The notes under the pieces were generated by a model. The model saw nothing but the letters and a program-made list of their open reading frames with translations. It did not search any database and had not been told where the DNA came from. A stretch of 7,589 bases of DNA from an uncultured Chloroflexaceae bacterium. GTDB lineage: Bacteria > Chloroflexota > Chloroflexia > Chloroflexales > Chloroflexaceae. A program made the translations under genes and the position numbers. Shown one piece after another: positions 1-5,461 of the stretch. The stretch is from NCBI GenBank assembly GCA_937141995.1, contig CAKZQX010000378.1:1-7589 (forward strand), written 5' to 3'. The first letter of the stretch is position 1. Each line of letters begins with the position of its first letter.

Positions 1-1140
1 GTCACCCTGCCGTCACCCGACGCGGAGGGGCAGCCGTTTAGCGTGCCGGTTCCGCTGATACAACCCGGCGCACCGGCCAGCGATACCGCAGTTGCGGCGG
101 CTCCGCTGAGTGCGCCCGCTGAGTACAGCGTGACGGGTGAGGTGCTGAGTGAAGCGCAGTCACCGGTGGGCACGGCGAGCGGGGCGATAACGATCTTTAG
201 CGATAACACGCAACCCATCCAACTACCCGAAAACACGCAGTTTGTCGGCACCAATCCCGAAGGGCAGGAGGTCCGGTTTGCGATTAACGAGCCGGCGGTT
301 ATTCCGCCCTCAACCATATCCGACCTGGGCGCGCAGGTGATCATTGACCGGGGGCAGGTGGACGTTGGTGTCACCGCGCTTGCGCCGGGCAGCGCTTCCA
401 ATATCGAGGCTAATATGATCTCGCAGATCATTGTTCCCGGCCAACCGCCGATTGTAGTCAACCGGGGCGGGGCGTTGCGCCTGCAACATGAGGCCATCGG
501 AGGCGGCAGTGAGCAGATGGTGCGGATCGTCCGCGATGAAGATGTGCAGCGCGTGCTGGGGGAAGCGCTGGTTGGCCTCAATAACCAGGCTCCCAGTGTG
601 TTGCAGGCCCAGGCGGAACAGCAGGGTCTGGCGCTGGAAGAATCGACCATCACGCCGCGCGGGAATGCCATCCCGAACGCCGCGAGCTACACAATGACGG
701 TTGATCCGCCTCAGGGCACCCAGGTTGATCCGGCTGCGCCCAACTTTACTGTTACCGTCAGCGCGCAGTTTGATGCGCTGGCAACACCGCCGGGCAATCC
801 GCTTGAGAGTCAACTGCAACCCGTGGCTCCCAATCTGCTGGCGAACCGCAGTGGTATACCACCGGGGATGGCAATCGGGATCACCGACTGGCAATGGAGT
901 GGTGAGCAGTTGACGGTTGAGGGTGTGACGCGCCGGGTTGATACGACGCTTGATGCCGGCACACGGCTGGCGATTCTCAATGCCGTCAAGGGTAAGCCCC
1001 GCGCCGAGGCGCAGGCCGCGCTGGATAATTTTGTGCAGCAGGGTGTGATTGCCGGTTACGAACTACCCGAAGTGGAGCAGTTGCCGCAGCGGAGTCATCA
1101 ACTGACACTGGAAGTGCAACAACCGATGCAGGATACATAG
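1..1140 (+). CDS. Baseplate J/gp47-like protein, 3' part (5'-truncated)
   Basis: The reading frame is open from base 1 to the TAG at 1138-1140 (379 visible residues), so the gene begins upstream of the window; the GTG at 43 is simply an internal valine codon. Visible residues about 60-160 have the baseplate-J-like beta-rich pattern: a 'TASGAITIFSDNTQPIQLPENTQF' type repeat (tested from position 166), then 'FAINEPAVIPP', 'VDVGVTALAPGSASNI' and 'GGGSEQMVRIV'. In this family these segments follow the scheme 'G-x-V/I-x-F-x-N-x-T-x-x-x-x-x-x-L/I-P-A/E-x-T' and 'A-x-x-P-G-x-x-x-N'. The C-terminal part includes 'KGKPRAEAQAAL', a helix seen near the end of long Chloroflexota members. No membrane segment is visible in this portion. 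The family is named after phage baseplates, but chromosomal Chloroflexota members stand alone without other phage genes, as here, and their function is unknown. The gene is probably co-transcribed with ruvX, 5 nt downstream. Confidence 0.65.
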   Translation, partial: VTLPSPDAEGQPFSVPVPLIQPGAPASDTAVAAAPLSAPAEYSVTGEVLSEAQSPVGTASGAITIFSDNTQPIQLPENTQFVGTNPEGQEVRFAINEPAVIPPSTISDLGAQVIIDRGQVDVGVTALAPGSASNIEANMISQIIVPGQPPIVVNRGGALRLQHEAIGGGSEQMVRIVRDEDVQRVLGEALVGLNNQAPSVLQAQAEQQGLALEESTITPRGNAIPNAASYTMTVDPPQGTQVDPAAPNFTVTVSAQFDALATPPGNPLESQLQPVAPNLLANRSGIPPGMAIGITDWQWSGEQLTVEGVTRRVDTTLDAGTRLAILNAVKGKPRAEAQAALDNFVQQGVIAGYELPEVEQLPQRSHQLTLEVQQPMQDT

Positions 1141-1145
1141 CTTGT

Positions 1146-1685
1146 ATGCAGCCTGACGAACCAGAAACAGATAATGATCAAGGACGAGGGACCGGCAGCG
1201 GTCCTTCGTCGGTTTCGTCCGGGGCGCTCTGTCGGGTGCTGGCGCTGGATGTGGGTGAGCGGCGTATCGGTGTCGCCATGAGCGATGCTGCCGGGTTGCT
1301 GGCGGCTCCGCTGACCACGCTCAAGGCGGAACCGCGCGCGCGTGCCCTGAACCAGATTGTCGCGCTGGTAACTGAGCACGCGGTTGACGAGATTGTAGTC
1401 GGGCTACCCCTGACGATGAGTGGTGAGGTGGGTCCCCAGGCGCAGGTGGTGCAGTCCTTTGCCGCGGATTTGGAAGCGGCCCTGGGGCGCAAGGTGCAAC
1501 TCTTCGATGAGCGCCTGACCAGCGTGGTCGCCGAGCAGATGCTGCGCGACCTGGGGGTCAAGCCGGAGAAGCGTAAAGCGTGTATTGATGAGGTAGCTGC
1601 CTCGATCATTCTGCAGGACTATCTTGATCATATCCGGCAGCGCACAGCCGCTGGGGGTCAATCGGACGGAGAGAGTGCGCGCTGA
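1146..1685 (+). CDS. ruvX: Putative pre-16S rRNA nuclease / Holliday junction resolvase-like RuvX (YqgF)
   Basis: This 179-residue protein belongs to the RNase H-fold YqgF/RuvX family, which in E. coli trims the 5' end of 16S rRNA and was earlier proposed to resolve Holliday junctions. All family signatures are visible: 'LALDVGERRIGVAMSD' (Asp35 catalytic position), 'DEIVVGLPLTMSGEVGPQA' (81-99), 'LFDERLTSVVAEQ' (Asp121/Glu122) and 'CIDEVAASIILQDYL' (Asp148). The family is usually 135-155 residues long. The excess is a hydrophilic, low-complexity N-terminus of about 28 residues, so the start is uncertain: the ATG at 1146 has only a distant AGGA at about 1130, and a GTG at 1236 would give a compact protein starting just before the first motif. 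The gene lies 5 nt after the baseplate-J-like gene and ends inside a strong hairpin. The function by homology is secure; only the start is in doubt. Confidence 0.95.
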   Translation: MQPDEPETDNDQGRGTGSGPSSVSSGALCRVLALDVGERRIGVAMSDAAGLLAAPLTTLKAEPRARALNQIVALVTEHAVDEIVVGLPLTMSGEVGPQAQVVQSFAADLEAALGRKVQLFDERLTSVVAEQMLRDLGVKPEKRKACIDEVAASIILQDYLDHIRQRTAAGGQSDGESAR

Positions 1686-1712
1686 CAGGTCTCCAAAGAC
1701 CTGTCAGCGCGC
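1677..1712. terminator. 16-bp perfect hairpin between convergent ruvX and BI-1 genes
   Basis: Bases 1677-1692 (gcgcgctgacaggtct) are exactly complementary in reverse to 1697-1712, with loop CCAA at 1693-1696. The stem contains the ruvX stop codon (1683-1685), so the last codons and the stop are part of the structure. Neither side is followed by a run of T, so it is not a textbook factor-independent terminator. The symmetrical placement in a 48-bp convergent gap suggests a bidirectional terminator or 3'-end-stabilising stem-loop. The role is inferred; the hairpin itself is seen. Confidence 0.55.
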
Positions 1713-1733
1713 GACATATCCAAATTCTAGCGT

Positions 1734-2432
1734 TTAATCGCGGTTGCCGAGAACCCGCAGCAGCAGCAGGAAGAGGTTGATAAAGTCCAGATAGAGCATC
1801 AGCGCGCCGAGGATCGCCAGGCGCTGGATATTGACTTCGTCGTTGCCGGCGATATTCATGCTCATGCGCTTGATCTTCTGCGTATCCCACGCCGTCAGAC
1901 CAACAAAGATCAGAATACCGGCGTAGGTGACGATCCAGTAGAGCGCCTCGCTACGAAGAAAGATATTCACAACCGAGGCGATCAGAAACCCGATCAACGC
2001 CATAAAGAGGATGTTGCCGATCTTTGATATGTCCTGTTTGGTTGTATACCCATACAGACTCATCACCCCAAAGGTGACACCTGTGATCATAAAGGTTGAC
2101 GCAATCGAAACTGAGGTATAGATCAGGAAGATGATCGAGAGGGTCAGACCGTTCAGGAGCGAGTAGCCCATAAACATCCCCGTCGCCATTCCTGCCGACA
2201 TTTTTCCGATCCGGGCACTCAGTACAAAGACGATAATCAACTCAACAATGAAAAGACCAAAGTAGATAATCGGACTGCCGGCGAGAACAGCGGCCAGACC
2301 GGTATTGGCGACAAAGAAGGCGACTGCTCCGGTCGTGAGCAGTCCCGCCGTCATCCAGGCGTACACGCGGCTCATCACCGCTTGCAGGTTTAGCGCCTCC
2401 GTAGACGAGGTCGAGTAGGGTGCGTACGACAT
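1734..2432 (-). CDS. Bax inhibitor-1 / YccA family integral membrane protein
   Basis: The 232-residue protein has seven hydrophobic segments, at about residues 24-43, 51-72, 80-102, 104-126, 139-158, 163-182 and 203-226. This matches the BI-1 (TMBIM/UPF0005) fold and usual length. Two hallmarks are present: 'GLTAWDTQKIKRM' at 178-190 and 'LYLDFINLFLLLLR' at 213-226. Asp183 and Asp216 probably correspond to the di-aspartyl pair that gates calcium leak in Bacillus YetJ, although the loop between them is about nine residues longer here. Bacterial members sit in the cytoplasmic membrane; their physiological role, beyond ion leak and interaction with FtsH-type proteases in E. coli, is unsettled. 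I chose the ATG at 2432 because AAAGGA lies 6 nt upstream. A longer frame from 2483 adds 17 hydrophilic residues (MPETVVAHHY...) without a ribosome site and covers that SD. The gene is transcribed alone, convergent to ruvX. Confidence 0.93.
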   Translation of the reverse strand: MSYAPYSTSSTEALNLQAVMSRVYAWMTAGLLTTGAVAFFVANTGLAAVLAGSPIIYFGLFIVELIIVFVLSARIGKMSAGMATGMFMGYSLLNGLTLSIIFLIYTSVSIASTFMITGVTFGVMSLYGYTTKQDISKIGNILFMALIGFLIASVVNIFLRSEALYWIVTYAGILIFVGLTAWDTQKIKRMSMNIAGNDEVNIQRLAILGALMLYLDFINLFLLLLRVLGNRD

Positions 2433-2445
2433 AACGATTCCTTTC
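2433..2445 (-). promoter_or_regulatory. Ribosome binding site that fixes the BI-1 start
   Basis: Read on the minus strand, GAAAGGA (2445-2439) is followed by a 6-nt spacer (ATCGTT) and the ATG at 2432-2430. This is ideal Shine-Dalgarno spacing and supports the shorter protein. Confidence 0.75.
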
Positions 2446-2586
2446 GTGATTTCGTAATGATGTGCTACAACCGTTTCCGGCAAGCCGATGTCTTACAGGT
2501 GAACTCCCCGATCGCCGGAAGTTTAGGGAGCAGCATATTTTGCCTGCTCTATTGTACATCATATTGAATAAAAAATCCTGACCATA
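2446..2586. other. Upstream region of the BI-1 gene
   Basis: This is non-coding sequence between the BI-1 start and the first repeat element. On the minus strand a TACAAT hexamer (2556-2551) could be a -10 box, but the hexamer 17 nt upstream (AGGATT) is a poor -35, so I do not call a promoter firmly. The A/T-rich stretch 2551-2576 stands out from the GC-rich surroundings. Nothing else was seen. Confidence 0.35.
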
Positions 2587-2691
2587 CAGGAGTTACACGG
2601 TTGCTGACCCGGTAGGGCATGTCGCCTCCGGCAGGTTTGGCTTCCACCTGTTCGCACCTCCGGGTTTTGCATATCAACTATGTAAGTCCTG
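2587..2691 (-). repeat. Repeat element copy E (core-deleted, reverse orientation)
   Basis: The ends are CAGGAGTTACACGGT (2587-2601) and ACTATGTAAGTCCTG (2677-2691), which are inverted repeats of each other at 12 of 15 positions and resemble the ends of the full elements. Read on the minus strand, the interior has 'gatatgcaaaaccc', then 'caggtggaagcc', then 'cctgccggaggcgacat', in the same order as copy C. The central palindrome and the conserved TACCATGCTGCCGCAGG block are missing. It is therefore best read as a shortened relative of the 196-bp element that follows. Its right end touches the TTATCATT direct repeat that flanks copy C. Confidence 0.6.
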
Positions 2692-2699
2692 TTATCATT
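2692..2699 (+). repeat. Left direct repeat TTATCATT flanking element C
   Basis: TTATCATT at 2692-2699 is repeated at 2896-2903, exactly outside the two terminal inverted repeats of element C. This is the pattern expected of an 8-bp target-site duplication. The identity extends two bases leftward (TGTTATCATT), so the true duplication could be 8-10 bp. Confidence 0.6.
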
Positions 2700-2895
2700 C
2701 ACGCGTTACGTGGTGAATACGCAAACCGAACGTTTGACCAGGTGGAAGCCCGATTCGCCTGCGGCAGCATGGTATGTGATCGATCTTTTTCACAAAACAT
2801 TTGCACAAGGTGCAAATGTTTTGTGAAAAAGCATGAAATCTTCCGCCCTGCCGGAGGCGATATTTCCTTCCCGAAGAGGGACCGCGTAACGCGTG
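2700..2895 (+). mobile_element. MITE-like repeat element copy C (196 bp, complete)
   Basis: The terminal inverted repeats CACGCGTTACGTGGT (2700-2714) and ACCGCGTAACGCGTG (2881-2895) match at 14 of 15 positions. Inside lie an outer inverted repeat (tcgcctgcggcag 2755-2767; ctgccggaggcga 2848-2860; 12 of 13) and a central 22-bp palindrome. The element has no plausible coding frame: the 97-residue frame that crosses it runs over both repeat copies and resembles nothing known. By terminal repeats, size, flanking duplication and lack of coding capacity it fits a non-autonomous transposable element mobilised in trans. The mobilising transposase family cannot be named from this window. It lies directly upstream of the AlbA_2 gene and ends 13 nt before its ATG. 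Confidence 0.7.
2785..2831. repeat. Central 22-bp perfect palindrome of element C
   Basis: Arm 2785-2806 (ctttttcacaaaacatttgc then ac) is fully complementary to 2810-2831, with the 3-nt loop AAG. It is A/T-rich against a GC-rich background. The equivalent palindromes of copies D and B have different sequences but the same size, loop length and position. Confidence 0.9.
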
Positions 2896-2908
2896 TTATC
2901 ATTATGTT
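2896..2908 (+). promoter_or_regulatory. Right direct repeat and possible -10 box for a leaderless start
   Basis: The right TTATCATT (2896-2903) contains TATCAT (2897-2902), five of six matches to a sigma-70 -10 box, placed so that transcription would begin at or next to the A of the ATG at 2909. No Shine-Dalgarno sequence precedes that ATG, so a leaderless mRNA is a reasonable reading. The expected -35 position (about 2874-2879, aagagg) is weak, which lowers confidence. Confidence 0.4.
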
Positions 2909-4309
2909 ATGACTCAACCAACGGAAACCGTAGCTGAACTGTTAACCCAACCCGAAGGGCCGGGCCTGGCATTCTTCCGGGAACGCTGCAAACTCTCCGA
3001 TCTGGCCGAGACGCTGGTCGCCATGGCCAATGCCCAGGGTGGAACGATCATCATTGGTGTGGGCGGGCGGGCGCGGGCGCGGGTCGAGGGCGTGCAGGAT
3101 GCGGCGGCGGTGCGCGATATGGCCCTCGAAGCGGCGTTGATCACTACACCGCCGCTGGTGCTGCCGCTGCCCCAGACCGTCAGGCACGCGGATCTGACCT
3201 TGCTGCTGGTGACGGTGCCGCCGGGGCTGCCGCATGTCTACAATCTGCACGGCAAATATCTGCAACGCCAGGGAGCCACCAACCAGCCGCTGCTGCCGGA
3301 TGCGTTGCGGCGGCTGCTGCGTGACCGGGGTGAGGTAAGCTGGGATCGGCTGGTTCCCGATGCCGCGACCCTGGGTGAACTGGATGCCAACAAGATCAGC
3401 GCCTATGTGCGCCGTGTGAACCTGCCCACCGAAGCCGATACCTTTGATTTTCTCTTCCGGCGCGGCTGTCTGGCGCGTACAGCGGATGAACCGGAGTATC
3501 AACCGACCAATGCCGGGCTGATCCTCTTTGGCAGCACGGTTGAGGGCCGCTTCCCGCAGGCCGAGATTACGCTGGTGCAGTACCAGGGGCGCGAACTGGC
3601 CGATGAGTTTGAGCGCGAAGATGTCCGCGATACCCTGCCGGATGCCGTGCGCCGGGCCGAGCGCTGGCTGATGGAGCATATGCGCAAGGGCAGCCGCATG
3701 ATCGGCCTGGAACGTCAGGACTGGACGCAGTTTCCGCCGCCGGCCGTGCGTGAGGCGCTGGTCAACGCGGTGGCTCACCGCGACTATGGCATCCGGGGCG
3801 AGGGCATTCGCATTGCGCTGTTTGCCGACCGGCTGGAGTGCTACTCACCGGGACGGCTGCCCGGCCATGTGACACTGGAAAATATTGTCCAGGAGCGCTA
3901 CAGCCGCAATGAGTCGCTGGTGCAGGTGCTGGCCGACTGGGGGCTGATCGAGCGACTGGGCTATGGCATCGACCGCATGATCCAGCAGATGGAGCAGGCC
4001 GGCCTGCCGCCACCCGACTTCCGCGAGACCGCTGCCGGGTTTCTGGTGACGCTGCAGGGGCATACCTTCGCCTCGAGTGTGGCGGAAGGGGTGGATACGC
4101 AGGAGTGGGAAAAGATGGGCCTCAACGAGCGCCAGATTGCCGCGCTGCTGCACCTGGCCGAGCATCGGCGGATCACCAACCGCGATCTGCAGGAGATCGC
4201 GCCCGAGGTCAGCGCCGAGACGCTCCGGCGTGATCTGGCCGACCTGGTAGAGCGCGGGCTGCTGCTCAAAGTTGGCGAGAAGCGCGCAACCTACTATATT
4301 TTGAAGTAA
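2909..4309 (+). CDS. AlbA_2 domain, HATPase_c_4 and winged-helix protein (COG2865-type)
   Basis: This 466-residue protein has three parts. Residues about 15-135 form an AlbA_2 (Schlafen-like) domain, with 'LAETLVAMANAQGGTIIIGV' at 32-51; the usual 'E-x-K' before it is degraded to 'FFRERCK'. Residues about 195-385 form the GHKL-ATPase-like HATPase_c_4 region, with 'NAGLILFG' (201-208), 'PPPAVREALVNAVAHRDY' (276-293; N-box-like Glu282/Asn286 and HRDY), 'SPGRLPGHVTLENI' (313-326), 'YSRNESLVQVLADWGLIER' (331-349) and 'GYGIDRM' (351-357). Residues about 404-466 form a winged helix 'LNERQIAALLHLAEHRRITN...LVERGLLLKVGEKRATYY'. Proteins of this architecture are annotated as putative transcriptional regulators or RecG-like ATP-binding proteins; their reaction is not established, though some Schlafen-AlbA proteins act in phage defence. 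ATG 2909 has no ribosome site and the frame closes just upstream, so translation may be leaderless. The gene stands alone, bracketed by element copies. Confidence 0.85.
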   Translation: MTQPTETVAELLTQPEGPGLAFFRERCKLSDLAETLVAMANAQGGTIIIGVGGRARARVEGVQDAAAVRDMALEAALITTPPLVLPLPQTVRHADLTLLLVTVPPGLPHVYNLHGKYLQRQGATNQPLLPDALRRLLRDRGEVSWDRLVPDAATLGELDANKISAYVRRVNLPTEADTFDFLFRRGCLARTADEPEYQPTNAGLILFGSTVEGRFPQAEITLVQYQGRELADEFEREDVRDTLPDAVRRAERWLMEHMRKGSRMIGLERQDWTQFPPPAVREALVNAVAHRDYGIRGEGIRIALFADRLECYSPGRLPGHVTLENIVQERYSRNESLVQVLADWGLIERLGYGIDRMIQQMEQAGLPPPDFRETAAGFLVTLQGHTFASSVAEGVDTQEWEKMGLNERQIAALLHLAEHRRITNRDLQEIAPEVSAETLRRDLADLVERGLLLKVGEKRATYYILK

Positions 4310-4339
4310 TCTTCCTGCCGGTGAATTCTGTTTTGTAAA

Positions 4340-4366
4340 CCACGAAGGCCACGAAGATCACGAAGC
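4340..4366 (+). repeat. Three tandem 9-bp units (YCACGAAGN)
   Basis: The units ccacgaagg, ccacgaaga and tcacgaagc lie head to tail 30 nt after the AlbA_2 stop codon. Short CACGAAG-type tandem runs recur in intergenic DNA of many bacterial genomes, usually as spurious or remnant sequence. No function is apparent. The remaining bases 4310-4339 and 4367-4382 hold nothing I can recognise. Confidence 0.7.
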
Positions 4367-4382
4367 GTTAAAAATCCCTATT

Positions 4383-4590
4383 CCTTACATACGTGGTCGG
4401 TTCCAAACCAGGTGGTCACCTGGATAAACGGCCCGATTCGCCTCCGGCAGGGCGGAAGATTTCATCTTTTTGCGAAAAAATGTTGCACAAAGTGCAACAT
4501 TTTTTCGCAAAAAGAAATAGAGCGTACCATGCTGCCGCAGGCGAAAACGGCCGTTGTGGGAGTACAGGTCTGATTTGAACGCCCTCCGTG
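4383..4590. mobile_element. MITE-like repeat element copy D (degenerate ends)
   Basis: The core is clearly the same as in copies C and B: tcgcctccggcag (4438-4450), ggcggaagat (4451-4460), a central palindrome (4465-4515), taccatgctgccgcaggcga (4525-4544) and tacaggtctg (4563-4572). The left arm contains tacgtggtc and ccaaaccaggtgg, as in copies C and A. The ends are eroded: the left terminal repeat keeps about 9 of 15 consensus bases and the right end mainly CCGTG (4586-4590) followed by TAAAT. I found no flanking direct repeat, so the outer limits are approximate. This copy lies between the AlbA_2 gene and trmJ and has no coding capacity; the 61-residue frame across it is not credible. Confidence 0.6.
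4465..4515. repeat. Central 24-bp perfect palindrome of element D
   Basis: Arm 4465-4488 (tctttttgcgaaaaaatgtt then gcac) is fully complementary to 4492-4515, with loop AAA. The inner part (GTTGCAC-AAA-GTGCAAC) is flanked by A6 on the left and T6 on the right, so within the long stem there is a shorter hairpin with a T-tract on either strand, like a weak bidirectional terminator. Confidence 0.9.
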
Positions 4591-4615
4591 TAAATGCTGT
4601 TACTTACGCAGTTAC

Positions 4616-4664
4616 AGGTCACGCTTTCGGGTAATACTCCGCCGTTACGCTGGAAGCGTGACCT
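4616..4664 (+). repeat. Inverted repeat AGGTCACGCTT / AAGCGTGACCT upstream of trmJ
   Basis: Bases 4616-4626 are perfectly complementary to 4654-4664, with 27 nt between them and 12 of 13 matches if extended inward. The structure ends 47 nt before the chosen trmJ start and contains the alternative GTG at 4658, one reason to disfavour that start. It could be a leader stem-loop, an operator or another mobile-element remnant; nothing distinguishes these. Confidence 0.5.
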
Positions 4665-4699
4665 ACGGGACTGGTGCAGCCGCAATTTTTCGCGTAGCC

Positions 4700-4711
4700 G
4701 GAAGAGTAACG
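4700..4711 (+). promoter_or_regulatory. Ribosome binding site that fixes the trmJ start
   Basis: GGAAGAG (4700-4706) followed by a 5-nt spacer precedes the ATG at 4712. The in-frame GTG at 4658 has no comparable site. Confidence 0.65.
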
Positions 4712-5455
4712 ATGACCCGATCAGACCAGATCTCCCTGGATAACGTCATTATCGTGCTACATCAGCCGCGTGATGTGGTCAATATTGGCGGGGTGGTGCG
4801 TGCGATGAAGAACATGGGCTTGCGCCACCTGCGGCTGGTTGCGCCTGCGTCCTTCGATCGCGCCGACATCACCGGCATTGCGCATCGGAGCGAGGATATC
4901 CTGGCGGCACTGGGTATTTACGCCGGCCTGGATGCAGCCCTGGCCGATGTCACCTACATCATCGGTACCAGCGCCCGCCTGCATGCCGATCATCCTGTGC
5001 GGAGCGATGTTCGCTCGCTGGCCCCCGATCTGCTGGCGCGTGCAACTGCCGGTCCGGTGGCGCTGCTCTTCGGCCCAGAAGACAATGGCCTGGATAACGC
5101 CGCGTTGGACCGCTGCCACCTGGTGCTGCGCCTGCCGACCGATCCGGCCTATCCTTCGCTCAATCTGGCCCAGGCCGTGCTGTTGCTGCTGTACGAACTG
5201 CGCATGGCGGCAACTGTTGCCGCGCCGTCACCGTCTGCACCAGCGTCACCCGCCACCGCCGCGCAACTGGAGACGCTCTTTGCCACCTGGGAAGAGGCGC
5301 TGCAGGCGGTGGAGTTTTTCAAAACCGGCCGGCGTACGGGGATCATGCGCCGCCTGCGGAGCCTCTTCCACCGGGCCGACCCGACCGGGCGCGAGGCGGC
5401 CCTGCTCACCGCCATAGCGCGGGAGGTGGTGCAGTTTCTACGGCGTAAAGCATAA
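4712..5455 (+). CDS. trmJ: TrmJ-type SPOUT RNA 2'-O-methyltransferase
   Basis: This 247-residue protein transfers a methyl group from S-adenosylmethionine to a ribose 2'-OH, in the family that contains tRNA Cm32/Um32 methyltransferase TrmJ (COG0565). The SPOUT motifs are in order: 'VVNIGGVVRAMKNMGLRHLR' (22-41, Asn24), 'ALLFGPEDNGLDNAAL' (117-132) and 'LPTDPAYPSLNLAQAV' (141-156), the last forming the trefoil knot and cofactor pocket. The C-terminal region 'LETLFATWEEALQAVEFF...MRRLRSLFHRADP' (186-224) matches the TrmJ-specific extension and separates it from plain TrmH. The length equals E. coli TrmJ. The segment 170-182 is a short Ala/Pro/Ser linker. I chose the start at ATG 4712 from its ribosome site; a GTG at 4658 would add 18 residues. 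The gene is alone and convergent, 6 nt from the RDD gene, with no evident terminator. The exact RNA target is inferred from homology. Confidence 0.9.
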   Translation: MTRSDQISLDNVIIVLHQPRDVVNIGGVVRAMKNMGLRHLRLVAPASFDRADITGIAHRSEDILAALGIYAGLDAALADVTYIIGTSARLHADHPVRSDVRSLAPDLLARATAGPVALLFGPEDNGLDNAALDRCHLVLRLPTDPAYPSLNLAQAVLLLLYELRMAATVAAPSPSAPASPATAAQLETLFATWEEALQAVEFFKTGRRTGIMRRLRSLFHRADPTGREAALLTAIAREVVQFLRRKA

Positions 5456-5461
5456 AAACGT

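Noticed and set aside
310..894. A 194-residue minus-strand frame inside the baseplate-J-like gene
   Set aside because: It is a shadow frame: no recognisable motif, Arg/His-rich, and it opposes a convincing coding strand.
1..1140. Prophage region suggested by the baseplate-J similarity
   Set aside because: No other phage gene is visible, and the next gene is the housekeeping ruvX. The fold also occurs in non-phage proteins.
2433..2483. Longer BI-1 start at ATG 2483
   Set aside because: The extra 17 codons have no ribosome site upstream and cover the AAAGGA that serves the ATG at 2432.
2619..2912. A 97-residue frame across elements E and C
   Set aside because: It runs through inverted repeats and a perfect palindrome. 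The product is Cys-rich and motif-free, it has no ribosome site and it overlaps the AlbA_2 start.
2942..3778. A 278-residue open frame on the minus strand opposite the AlbA_2 gene
   Set aside because: It is antisense to a gene with clear domain motifs. Its composition (His/Arg/Gln-rich) is typical of a GC-rich shadow frame.
4658..4711. Longer trmJ start at GTG 4658
   Set aside because: It has no Shine-Dalgarno, lies inside an inverted repeat, and adds 18 residues not expected for TrmJ. ATG 4712 has a good site and gives the family length.
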